From positions 1-48,775 of the forward strand of contig JAEUWI010000031.1 of NCBI GenBank assembly GCA_016791475.1: 48,775 bases of DNA. Reading direction: 5' to 3'. This DNA is from Candidatus Hydrogenedentota bacterium. Its GTDB lineage: Bacteria; Hydrogenedentota; Hydrogenedentia; Hydrogenedentales; JAEUWI01. Below the pieces are notes generated by a model. That model worked only from the letters and a program-made list of their open reading frames with translations, had not been told where the DNA came from and searched no databases. The position numbers and the translations under genes are program-made. Each line of letters begins with the position of its first letter. Position 1 is the stretch's first letter. Positions 36,495-44,522 of the stretch are shown here, piece after piece.

Positions 36495-37829
36495 TCAGAC
36501 GGGATCGCCGCGACGTACCCGGATGCTGATGTCGCCCATGATCCGCCGCACATAGTTTCGCATGGTTTCGTTGACGGTGGCGCCACGCCGGGCGACGATG
36601 TGGCCCTGGGGCGAGAGGAGATCCTCGTCCAGGACATCCCCGATTTCCAGTTCGCCCGCGGTGCAGGAGATCTGGTTCGCCTGGATCAGACTGTCGAGAA
36701 GGAACTCGAAGGATGCATCAACCAGTTCCGGGTCGTACATGGTCCCGCGCGCTTCCAGGAGGTGGGTGGCCAGCCGCTCGTTCATGTCGGGGCCCTTGTT
36801 GTACATCATGAACGAATCGACGCCGTCGGCAAGCCGGATAACACGGGCGCCCAGCGGTATTCCCCGACCCCGAAGCCCTTTGGGAAAACCGGTGCCGTCA
36901 TAGCACTCCGCATGAGCGACCACCAGACCCACCGCCGGCGCGCATCCGGGTACCTCGCTCAGCAGGGTGGCGCCGATTTCGGGGTAGCGGCGATAGGCGT
37001 CCAACTGACTTTCGTTCATCGTCTCGGGCGCGGTAATCCGAACGGAGTCGGGCATCCCGAACATTCCAAGATCGTGGAGGAGGGAGGCCAGTCGAATATT
37101 TCGCAAGTCTTCCCGCCCCACGCGGGCGCGCTCGCAAATTCCTTCGGCGAGGCGTTCCACCCGCGCGGCATGGGTGCTCTCGGCGCCATCGAACTGCCGC
37201 ATCAATTGGGTGAGAAGGCGCACCGAACCCAGGAAGCCCGCAGTCAGATTTTCGTGTTTCGTTTCCAGGTCTTGAATCGTCTCTTCAAAACTGGATGTGA
37301 TCTGCCGAAGTTGGTGGCGGAGGGTCTCCGTAGCCTCCGCGATTTGAACCGTAACCGCCTGATGCGCCGAAGCGTCGCCGCCGTCCGGTGTGTTGTACGT
37401 TTCCCCGTCGGCCAGCTCCGGATGGCCCGCGAAGGCGCTTCCCAGGCGTTCGCGATACCGGAGCATGGCCAGCCATTTTGCGGCGCAGACCTGGGCGTCG
37501 AAGGGTTTCAGAACCAGATCCGCCACGCCCCGAAGGACGAGATCCGATGCAATCGCAGGCTCCACAAGCCCCGTCACGACCACCACCATGGGCGGGGACT
37601 TTCGGTCGAACACGTCCACCACCAGCCGGTGTCCGTGCCGGATGGGCATCCGCAGATCGGTCACGAGCAAGTCTGGACTCTGAACGACCAGCATCTTCCG
37701 GGCGTGCTCGCCATCCGACGCGGTGTCACATTGAAAGCCAACCGACTTGAGCGCTGTCGAGAGCGTTCGCCGTACCTCGGGATCGTCGTCGACGATCAGC
37801 GCGCTGTATCGCTTATCCTTTGGGGGCAT
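36495..37829 (-). CDS. Response regulator with HD-GYP-like domain, altered active site
   Basis: From the ATG at 37829 (AGGAG 6 bases upstream; a GTG two codons earlier fits less well) the protein has 444 residues. The receiver (8-125) keeps Asp58 and Lys108. A linker leads to an HD-GYP domain (about 195-390): the HD pair is at 252-253, but the usual HDIGKxxIP reads HDLGMFGMP (Lys to Met), the HHE motif reads AHAE, and GYP reads GFP. HD-GYP proteins hydrolyse cyclic di-GMP; these changes make activity doubtful. It converges with the second hybrid kinase gene and is divergent from the sulfatase gene. Confidence 0.9.
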   Translation of the reverse strand: MPPKDKRYSALIVDDDPEVRRTLSTALKSVGFQCDTASDGEHARKMLVVQSPDLLVTDLRMPIRHGHRLVVDVFDRKSPPMVVVVTGLVEPAIASDLVLRGVADLVLKPFDAQVCAAKWLAMLRYRERLGSAFAGHPELADGETYNTPDGGDASAHQAVTVQIAEATETLRHQLRQITSSFEETIQDLETKHENLTAGFLGSVRLLTQLMRQFDGAESTHAARVERLAEGICERARVGREDLRNIRLASLLHDLGMFGMPDSVRITAPETMNESQLDAYRRYPEIGATLLSEVPGCAPAVGLVVAHAECYDGTGFPKGLRGRGIPLGARVIRLADGVDSFMMYNKGPDMNERLATHLLEARGTMYDPELVDASFEFLLDSLIQANQISCTAGELEIGDVLDEDLLSPQGHIVARRGATVNETMRNYVRRIMGDISIRVRRGDPV

Positions 37830-38148
37830 GGACACACTCCTGTTACGCTGCGTAGGTTCGCCAGTTCAGGTCCACACCGGAAACCCGCGAACATTTTTCC
37901 TGCCCGGAAAACGCCGCCCGCTGCGGGCCTGTAGACCACAGTAACAGATCCCGCGAGAAAAACCCAGTACTTTTGCAGGATATTCCCGGTGTTCAGGGTA
38001 TCAGCCTCCTCTTGCGCATGAATTACACGTTCTGAACCGCCGCCCGGCATTTCGGTAGCGCACCCAGGCGCGAACCCCTTTATTGACTTCTTGTTTCGAC
38101 CTGTAGTTCCATGCAGCGGCAACAGGAAAGCTTTGGAGCGATTGAACC
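37830..38148. other. Divergent regulatory region between HD-GYP regulator and sulfatase
   Basis: No gene is supported in these 319 bases. There is a small GCCCGC-T-GCGGGC hairpin near 37917-37929. I could not assign a convincing promoter in either direction. Confidence 0.4.
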
Positions 38149-39615
38149 ATGTCTACCCGCCGCGATTTTCTTCAGCATCTCGCCCTGGCCGCCACCCTCA
38201 CCTGTGGCGGATCCAGAATCGCCACGGCGCGATCTACACCGCCGGATATTCTGTTTGTCCTTGCGGACGATCTCGGCTGGACCGATCTGGGCTGCTACGG
38301 TTCCTCGTTTTACGAGACGCCCCATCTGGATGCCCTGGCGTCCGAAGGGCTCCGCTTCACCCAGGCGTATGCGGCCTGCCCGGTCTGCAGCCCCACCCGC
38401 GCCAGCATCATGACCGGCAAGTACCCCGCGCGCATGGCGACGACGGACTGGTTTGGGGCTCCCCAGCCCGAGGCCGTGCCCGGGCACGAGCGGATGAGAA
38501 ATCTGCCGTTGCTTCCCGCACACTACAACGAGCAGATGCCGCTGGAGGAATTCACCCTTGCCGAGGCCTTCAAGGAGAACGGCTACGCCACCTTTTTCGC
38601 GGGCAAGTGGCATCTGGGCGGAGAGGGATTCTTTCCTGAGGATCAGGGCTTCGACATCAACAAAGGCGGCAATCACCGCGGGAGTCCGCCGAGCTATTTT
38701 TCGCCCTACAATAACCCGCAACTGGCCGATGGCCCCGAGGGCGAGCATCTGCCGGACCGGCTGGCTGCGGAGACGATCCGTTTCATCGACCAGCAGAAGG
38801 GAAAGCCATACCTGGCCTTTCTGTCCCTCTTCTCCGTCCACACACCGTTGCGCGGACGGGCGGACCTGGTGGAAAAATACGAGAAGAAGGCCGCGGCCCT
38901 ATCGCCATCCGGGGCCGAGTGGGGGAGGGAGGGGGAGCGCGACGTCCGGCGGATTCAGAATCATGCGGTCTACGCCGCCATGGTCGAAGCGATGGACAGC
39001 GCCTTGGGCAAAGTCATTGACCACTTGAAGGCGGCCAACCGATACGACAACACCATCATCGTATTTACATCGGACAACGGCGGGCTTTCCACTTCGGAGG
39101 GGCATCCCACGTCAAACCTGCCCCTGCGCGCGGGAAAAGGCTGGCTCTACGAGGGCGGCATCCGGGTACCTCTGATCGTGAAATGCCCAGGTCAAATCCG
39201 AGCGGCGGTTCTGGACTCGCCCGTGTGCAGTACGGACTATTACCCGACGCTCCTGGAACTGGCCGGGCTTCCGCCCCGTCCCGAACAGCACGTGGACGGG
39301 CTCAGCTTCGCCCCGAGTCTGCGAGGACTCGGTTCGAGCGAACGAGATACCCTGTTCTGGCACTACCCGCACTACGGCAATCAGGGGGGAGCCCCCGGCG
39401 CCGCCATTCGGGAGGGCGACTGGAAGCTCATCGTTCACTTCGAGGATCGCCCCGCCGAGTTGTACAACATTGCCGCCGACCCCTCCGAATCCCACGACCA
39501 GGCCCGGGAGCAACCCGAGCGCGTGGCGCAACTTCGAGGCCGGCTGGAAGCCTGGCAGGCCTCCGTAGGTGCGCGGTTCCCCACGCCCAACCCCGGCGCC
39601 GGAGCTACAGGGTGA
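38149..39615 (+). CDS. Secreted sulfatase (formylglycine-type arylsulfatase family)
   Basis: The 488-residue protein begins with a twin-arginine-type signal (STRRDFLQHLALAAT). The sulfatase core shows LADDLGWTDLG (metal-binding Asp pair), the modification motif CSPTRAS with Cys80 to be converted to formylglycine, TGKYPAR, GKWHLG, and the DNGG metal site. Such enzymes remove sulfate esters from polysaccharides or other substrates and act outside the cytoplasm. No formylglycine-generating enzyme or anaerobic maturase gene is in the window. The start follows GGAG at 12 bases, a slightly long spacing. Confidence 0.94.
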   Translation: MSTRRDFLQHLALAATLTCGGSRIATARSTPPDILFVLADDLGWTDLGCYGSSFYETPHLDALASEGLRFTQAYAACPVCSPTRASIMTGKYPARMATTDWFGAPQPEAVPGHERMRNLPLLPAHYNEQMPLEEFTLAEAFKENGYATFFAGKWHLGGEGFFPEDQGFDINKGGNHRGSPPSYFSPYNNPQLADGPEGEHLPDRLAAETIRFIDQQKGKPYLAFLSLFSVHTPLRGRADLVEKYEKKAAALSPSGAEWGREGERDVRRIQNHAVYAAMVEAMDSALGKVIDHLKAANRYDNTIIVFTSDNGGLSTSEGHPTSNLPLRAGKGWLYEGGIRVPLIVKCPGQIRAAVLDSPVCSTDYYPTLLELAGLPPRPEQHVDGLSFAPSLRGLGSSERDTLFWHYPHYGNQGGAPGAAIREGDWKLIVHFEDRPAELYNIAADPSESHDQAREQPERVAQLRGRLEAWQASVGARFPTPNPGAGATG

Positions 39616-39626
39616 ACCGGGCGGTG

Positions 39627-39635
39627 TGCTAGACT
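39627..39635 (+). promoter_or_regulatory. Extended -10 element TGCTAGACT for the Ser/Thr kinase
   Basis: TG-C-TAGACT lies 44 bases before the ATG at 39680, just after the sulfatase stop. Confidence 0.45.
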
Positions 39636-39679
39636 CTCTCCCATCATGGCAGTAAACCGGACACGAGCACAGGGATTTC

Positions 39680-41062
39680 ATGCATAGTCGCGGCGAGGCG
39701 TCAATTCTGGGCCAGAAACTCGGCCCCTACTACGTGAGCGACCGCCTGGGTCAGGGCGGAATGGGCGCGGTGTATCTCGCCCGCGATCTTGCCCTGGACC
39801 GGCCCGCCGCCCTTAAGGTGCTCCTGCCACGTTATGCCGACGACCCGGAGTTTGTGGCGCGATTCCAGCGCGAAGCCCGGGCCTCCGCCAAGTTGAGCCA
39901 TCCCAATATTGTCCAGATTTATGCGGTGGACATCGAGTCCGATCCCGCTTACATGGCCATGGAATACGTTGATGGCGAAACACTCGAAGCGCGGATCCAG
40001 CGGAGCGGCGCGCTTCCCTGGCGGCATGCCCTCAACGTCGTGTCGCAAGTGGCCTCGGCCCTGGCCTGCGCCCATGCCGCCGGGATCATTCACCGCGACA
40101 TCAAGCCCGCCAATGTCCTCATCGACAAGGCGAATCGCACCCGCGTGGCGGACTTCGGCATTGCCAAGGTGATGGGTTCCCATACCCAGCTAACCAGCGC
40201 CCAGCACACCGTGGGCAGTCCCTGCTATATGTCGCCGGAGCAGTGTGGCGTGGGGGAGGTGTCGCCCGCGAGCGACCTGTTCTCCCTGGGCATCATGCTT
40301 TTTGAAATGCTCACCGGCACGGTTCCATTCAAGGGGGAAAGCGGTCTCGCGGTCATGCGCCAGATTACCACCGACGATATCCCGTCGGTCAGCCAGCAGG
40401 TGACCGGCCTTCCCCACGCGGTACAGGAACTGCTGGACGGACTCGCCGCCCGGGACCCCGGATTCAGGTACGGCTCGGCACAGCAGGTGATCGAAGATCT
40501 TCGCGCCTTCCAGGCCGGTCAGCCCATGGCGCACGCCCATGCGCTGGCCCTGAAGCGCGCGGCCACCGCGCCCCCAACCGCTTCCGCGGCCCATCTTACG
40601 CGGAGCCCCACCGGCCCCAGTCCCGCGCTCAAGACTTCCCTGGTCTCCGACCTGCTGGACGATGGGCCGCGCCCTGTCATCAAGCCCCGGTCCCGCTTCG
40701 ATTACGATATCCCCTGGAGCGGGATACTCATGGCCGTCGTGGCGCTGATGGTCGGGGTCCTGGCAACGTTGTATTTCAAAGGCGCGCGCGAATTCCGCCC
40801 CGCGCCCCCCCAGGGCGTTCAGCCCGTCGCTCCACCCGAACCGCCCCCTATCGGCCAACGCCCCTCGGGCGAAAGAAGCACAATTCAGGCTCCGAGGATC
40901 CCTCCTGGACAGCCCTTCCCCGAAGGCCGCGATCCCCGTCGCATGGACCGTCAGGGACCCGGTGGAGTGAACGCCCCACGCGAGGGCGAGCGGCCGCGGG
41001 ACATCAACCGACCCCATCCACCCTTGAATGGCGGACGGGCGACGCCACCTCCCGCACCCTGA
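39680..41062 (+). CDS. Membrane-anchored Ser/Thr protein kinase
   Basis: This 460-residue eukaryotic-like kinase has a complete catalytic domain: P-loop LGQGGMGAVYLA (23-34), Lys46, catalytic HRDIKPAN with Asp140, DFG at 158-160 and the SPE motif near 185-187. A linker, one membrane helix (about 346-366) and a Pro/Arg-rich extracytoplasmic tail follow. There are no PASTA or other recognised sensor domains. Its stop overlaps the first possible ATG of the rhodanese gene, suggesting co-transcription. Confidence 0.95.
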   Translation: MHSRGEASILGQKLGPYYVSDRLGQGGMGAVYLARDLALDRPAALKVLLPRYADDPEFVARFQREARASAKLSHPNIVQIYAVDIESDPAYMAMEYVDGETLEARIQRSGALPWRHALNVVSQVASALACAHAAGIIHRDIKPANVLIDKANRTRVADFGIAKVMGSHTQLTSAQHTVGSPCYMSPEQCGVGEVSPASDLFSLGIMLFEMLTGTVPFKGESGLAVMRQITTDDIPSVSQQVTGLPHAVQELLDGLAARDPGFRYGSAQQVIEDLRAFQAGQPMAHAHALALKRAATAPPTASAAHLTRSPTGPSPALKTSLVSDLLDDGPRPVIKPRSRFDYDIPWSGILMAVVALMVGVLATLYFKGAREFRPAPPQGVQPVAPPEPPPIGQRPSGERSTIQAPRIPPGQPFPEGRDPRRMDRQGPGGVNAPREGERPRDINRPHPPLNGGRATPPPAP

Positions 41063-41106
41063 TGACGATGCACGAGCGCTCACCCCTTACCCAGGAATGG
41101 AAATCC

Positions 41107-41430
41107 ATGAATACCTGCACCGTTCAAGAATTGAAAGAAAAACGCGACCGCGGCGATGAATTCGTGCTCCTCGACGTCCGAGAGGCGGAAGAGCTCACCA
41201 TCGCCGCCATTGCGGGCGCCAGCCACGTGCCTCTCGGCGATCTGCCCATGCGCGCCCCTGAATTGTCCGCCTGGAAAGACCGGGAGGTCATTTGCATGTG
41301 TCACCACGGCATGCGCTCCGCACGGGCGCAGCAGATACTCCAGAACGCCGGTTTTACCAACGTGCGGAACCTCACCGGCGGGATTCACGCCTGGTCCGTA
41401 CTCATCGATCCCGCCGTCGCCCAGTACTGA
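41107..41430 (+). CDS. Rhodanese-like single-domain protein
   Basis: From the ATG at 41107 (AGGAA about 9 bases upstream) this is a 107-residue rhodanese domain with active-site loop CHHGMRS (Cys65 to Ser71), LLDVREAEE and NLTGGIHAW. An ATG at 41062, overlapping the kinase stop, would add 15 residues that lie outside the fold. Rhodaneses carry persulfide sulfur; stand-alone forms of this kind serve in sulfur trafficking or thiol homeostasis. It lies between a Ser/Thr kinase and a GHKL ATPase. Confidence 0.93.
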   Translation: MNTCTVQELKEKRDRGDEFVLLDVREAEELTIAAIAGASHVPLGDLPMRAPELSAWKDREVICMCHHGMRSARAQQILQNAGFTNVRNLTGGIHAWSVLIDPAVAQY

Positions 41431-41461
41431 CTCCGGGAAATTGTCCCCAAGGCGGCCCGGA

Positions 41462-41470
41462 TGCTATGAT
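41462..41470 (+). promoter_or_regulatory. Extended -10 element TGCTATGAT for the GHKL ATPase
   Basis: TG-C-TATGAT, identical to the birA element, lies 106 bases before the TTG start at 41577 and about 30 bases after the rhodanese stop. Confidence 0.5.
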
Positions 41471-41576
41471 CCCGGCTTCCACCCGCCGCCCGATTTCGGG
41501 CCTGTTTCGGGTGGCTCCATCCCAATAGCCGTGCCGTGGCCGATCCGTGCCCGTGTTGACCGAAGGAATTGTTCGT

Positions 41577-42815
41577 TTGAAGACTATTACCGTTCAGGTT
41601 CGGGAAGACCACCTCGAAACCGTCGCCAAGTCCAAGCCCATGACCGCCATCGCCGAACTCATCTGGAATGCGCTGGACGCCGAGGCCACCGAGGTGAATG
41701 TGCGCTTCCAATTGAATGAGCTGGACGGGCTGGAAGCCATCCAGATTGCGGACAACGGCACCGGCCTTCACTATGACGACGGTATCATGGTGTTCCAGAG
41801 CCTCGGCGGCTCCTGGAAGCGACCCAACGGAAAGACCCACGAGCTCAAGCGCGAACTCCACGGCAAGTACGGCAAGGGTCGATTCCGCGCCTTCACCCTC
41901 GGCCAGAGCGTGACCTGGTACTCGGTGTATGAAGAGGCGGGGGACCGCTACTACTTCGCCATCAGCGGCACCGCCGACCGCCTGGGACAGTTCCAGGTCA
42001 GCAACCCCAAGGGCGCGGGGGAAAAGCAGCGCGGAATGACCGTGGAGATGATCAATCCGCCTCTGGCCTGCGGCGTGCTCCTGGGCGTCAAGGCCCTGCA
42101 GGAAGTCACCGACATCTTCGCCCTCTACCTGCGCCAATATCCCGGCGTGCGCATTACCTACGACAACGTCGTGCTCGACCCCGCCAACGCGGAGCACGGC
42201 TTCGCCCGTTATACGCTGGACGAAATGGTGATGGAGAATGGCGAGCGGGTTCAGGCCGAGCTGGAAGTGGTGGAGTGGAATCTGCCCGGCAAGCGCGGCG
42301 TTTACCTCTGCGATGAGCACGGCTTCATGCGCCATAACGCCCTGCCCCGCCTTCACTACCGCGGCTTCAGCTACACCGCCTACGTCAAGACCAGCCACGT
42401 GACCACCCTGGATCGCGAAGGCCTCCTTCAGGCGGGCGACCTCGTATCCGACGTGCGCCAACTCCTGGACGCCGCGCGCACCAAACTGCGCGAGCACTTC
42501 AATCTCCAGGAAGCGAAGCGCGCCATGGACACCCTGGAGAAATGGCAGGCCGACGAGATCTACCCCTACCTCAGCGCGCCGCGCGACGAGCACGAGGCCA
42601 ACGAGCGGCGCATCTTCGATATCTATGCGACGCACCTCCACCAGATCTTCCCCGACTTCGCCACGGCAAGCCTCCGGAGCAAACGGCTTACCCTGTCCCT
42701 GCTGAAGGAACTCGTGGCCGCGGAGCCGACCCGCGTCGCGCGGGTCCTCGATCAAGTCCTCGACTTCCCGGAAGAAAAGGAAGAAGCGATTCTGGAGTTG
42801 ATGGCCGCGCACTGA
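41577..42815 (+). CDS. GHKL-type (HATPase_c_3) ATP-binding protein
   Basis: The start is best placed at TTG 41577, since AAGGA lies 9 bases before it, giving 412 residues. The GHKL fold motifs are near the N-terminus: ELIWNALDA (N-box, 27-35), DNGTG (59-63) and HGKYGKGRFRAF (lid region, 95-106), as in MutL, Hsp90, MORC and gyrase B. The rest (about 150-412) is a transducer-like and helical region I do not recognise. GHKL ATPases dimerise on ATP to clamp or remodel partners such as DNA. No nuclease domain is seen. The function is unknown. Confidence 0.88.
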   Translation: MKTITVQVREDHLETVAKSKPMTAIAELIWNALDAEATEVNVRFQLNELDGLEAIQIADNGTGLHYDDGIMVFQSLGGSWKRPNGKTHELKRELHGKYGKGRFRAFTLGQSVTWYSVYEEAGDRYYFAISGTADRLGQFQVSNPKGAGEKQRGMTVEMINPPLACGVLLGVKALQEVTDIFALYLRQYPGVRITYDNVVLDPANAEHGFARYTLDEMVMENGERVQAELEVVEWNLPGKRGVYLCDEHGFMRHNALPRLHYRGFSYTAYVKTSHVTTLDREGLLQAGDLVSDVRQLLDAARTKLREHFNLQEAKRAMDTLEKWQADEIYPYLSAPRDEHEANERRIFDIYATHLHQIFPDFATASLRSKRLTLSLLKELVAAEPTRVARVLDQVLDFPEEKEEAILELMAAH

Positions 42816-42830
42816 ACGGCCGCTATCGAA

Positions 42831-44087
42831 TCAGAGCGGCAGCGGCGTCGCCTGCTCGCCGTAGGGCGCGTGGGACAGCGTGTCCAGGAGTGGCGCTACG
42901 GGCGCTTCCAGTCCGGAGCGGGTCTCGTATACCCAAAGCTCGGCGGCCTCGGGCTGGGCCCCCATCTGGGCCTTTGCCCGAAGCGCCGTCCGCCCGAAAT
43001 TCACCTGCCGGCAGCCCAGGTTCAGCGCGTCGCGAATGACGGCGTGCAGCAACGACGGCAGCATGGGACTCTGCTGGCCCACCTCCGTGTCCCAGCCCAG
43101 GCAATAACACAGGGCCGTGTCCCGATCTTTGAGCGTGAAGGAAAAGCCGACCATCGCCCCATCTTTCATCAGCGCCGTGCAGCGGAACTGCTCCGTACTC
43201 AACATCGCCGCCAGCCCGGGCAGAAAGTCCTGCGGCAGGGGAATAAAGTTGGAGATGGAGCGTCGCTGCACGCTCAGGTACAGCGCGTGCATCCGCGACG
43301 CCCACGGCGCCAGGTCGCTCAGCGGCTCGGCGACTATGCCCTGCCGGAGCAAATCCCGCGCCGCCCGCACCGCGCTCAGGCGGTAGCGCACATTCAAGTG
43401 GGCGAGATAGTCCTCATAGCTCTTCCATCGCGCGGCGAGGGAAAGCACCATGTTGGGTGAGGACTCCACACGACGATACTGGCTGTGGCGAAGCAGACGC
43501 GTCTCCGATGTCGCACTGCCGGGAATATCCTTAATGAGGATGAAATCATGCTCGGGATCGAGCCCCTCCTGCAGGGCGATCCGCTGCAACACCGTTGCAA
43601 TCGCCGGCCAGAGTCGGCCCAGCGCGCTTTCATCGCGAAGCAGCACCCCGTGAAAGCCGCCCACATAATAATCTCCGCAGATCAACACGCTGCGCGAAGG
43701 GACTTCGGGCCTCAGGTTCATCGTTCCATCGGAAGGGCGGACCGAAGCGCGAAAGTTGCCTGTGCGGCGGGGCTGGGCGGTGTCCGGCACTGCGGGCGGC
43801 TCGCCCATCGACACAATCCGCACCACCAGCGCCGCAACCGGAACCGCGTCGTGAAAGATCATCCCGTAGCGCGTGCGAATGGATTGGGGACCCGATTCCT
43901 CGAAATGTCCCAGGCTCGCCCGCGAAAGAAGCAGTGAATTGCCCTCGGCCAATTCATCCCAGTGCGCGGGATTCATGCAGGCGATGCGATCCCCGAGTAC
44001 AAAATTGAATTCCAGATCGCTCTTCACCAACGGTCGGCCAAGTCGGCGATGGGTGGCTGAATTCCGAAGCAAACGTTCCGTGCGCAT
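42831..44087 (-). CDS. GNAT/FemAB-like acyltransferase family protein
   Basis: The 418-residue protein resembles two fused GNAT-like domains. The C-terminal half (about residues 200-400) contains YRLSAVRAARDLL, ALMKDGAMVGFSFTLKD and LGCRQVNFGRTALRAKAQMG, features of the peptidoglycan interpeptide (FemAB/BioF2-like or DUF482-like) group. Such proteins transfer amino acids or acyl groups to cell-wall or lipid substrates; specificity is unknown. GAGGT lies 4-5 bases before the ATG, and TGATATGAT (44192-44200) is a candidate extended -10. It converges with the GHKL ATPase gene. Confidence 0.78.
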   Translation of the reverse strand: MRTERLLRNSATHRRLGRPLVKSDLEFNFVLGDRIACMNPAHWDELAEGNSLLLSRASLGHFEESGPQSIRTRYGMIFHDAVPVAALVVRIVSMGEPPAVPDTAQPRRTGNFRASVRPSDGTMNLRPEVPSRSVLICGDYYVGGFHGVLLRDESALGRLWPAIATVLQRIALQEGLDPEHDFILIKDIPGSATSETRLLRHSQYRRVESSPNMVLSLAARWKSYEDYLAHLNVRYRLSAVRAARDLLRQGIVAEPLSDLAPWASRMHALYLSVQRRSISNFIPLPQDFLPGLAAMLSTEQFRCTALMKDGAMVGFSFTLKDRDTALCYCLGWDTEVGQQSPMLPSLLHAVIRDALNLGCRQVNFGRTALRAKAQMGAQPEAAELWVYETRSGLEAPVAPLLDTLSHAPYGEQATPLPL

Positions 44088-44191
44088 AACTACCTCACGA
44101 ATCTGTCCGCCAGCCGTGAATCAAGCCAGCGCCGCCGCCCGAAAAGGACAACAAACGCCGACCTCGCCCACGAACCTGGCAAGGGGTTCAA

Positions 44192-44200
44192 ATCATATCA
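44192..44200 (-). promoter_or_regulatory. Possible extended -10 TGATATGAT for the GNAT gene
   Basis: On the minus strand TG-A-TATGAT lies 104 bases before the ATG at 44087. The spacer base is A, unlike the C of the main motif family. Confidence 0.35.
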
Positions 44201-44333
44201 ACTGTAACCCCGACAACAAACGATTTACTTCGCACGTATTAATAGAATCTTAACCGAGAGGCGGGAATTATGCAAGGTAAACGGCGAACGAAACCGGTGA
44301 TAAAACTGCGCTAAACGTAGTAAAGTGAGGGTA

Positions 44334-44353
44334 TTTTTGCGAATTCGCAAAAA
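44334..44353. promoter_or_regulatory. Perfect 20-bp palindrome, operator candidate
   Basis: TTTTTGCGAATTCGCAAAAA is fully self-complementary. It lies 52 bases upstream of the -35 box of the LRR gene promoter. Perfect palindromes of this length in a promoter region often bind dimeric regulators. Confidence 0.5.
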
Positions 44354-44405
44354 TTAATCCGCCGCAGGACATCCCCAAGAGGCACGACGGGGAGCTGCAT
44401 CGCCA

Positions 44406-44435
44406 TTGACAGCTTTTTGGCAGTTTCGCTATAGT
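44406..44435 (+). promoter_or_regulatory. Strong sigma-70-like promoter of the LRR gene
   Basis: A consensus TTGACA (44406-44411) and TATAGT (44430-44435) are separated by 18 bases. The -10 is preceded by CGC, a near match to the TGC of other promoters here. It lies 87 bases upstream of the GTG start at 44523. Confidence 0.7.
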
Positions 44436-44522
44436 CTCCCCGCGGCAATCTCAAGAAGAGCCCATCCAGTCTCGGCAGACCGTCGCGCGTAAACACATCG
44501 ACTATTCAGGGAGGTTCCATTG

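Larger units (their letters stand above)
44201..44522. other. Divergent regulatory region upstream of the LRR protein
   Basis: This 322-base stretch is unusually AT-rich compared with its neighbours. It contains a perfect 20-bp palindrome (44334-44353) and a strong promoter (44406-44435). No gene is supported on either strand. Confidence 0.6.

Noticed and set aside
41577-42815. Calling the GHKL ATPase part of a phage-defence system
   Set aside because: No nuclease, helicase, reverse transcriptase, restriction or other defence gene lies nearby.
44165-44190. tRNA T-loop-like word ggttcaaatc
   Set aside because: No pairing arms or acceptor stem surround it; no tRNA fold can be drawn.
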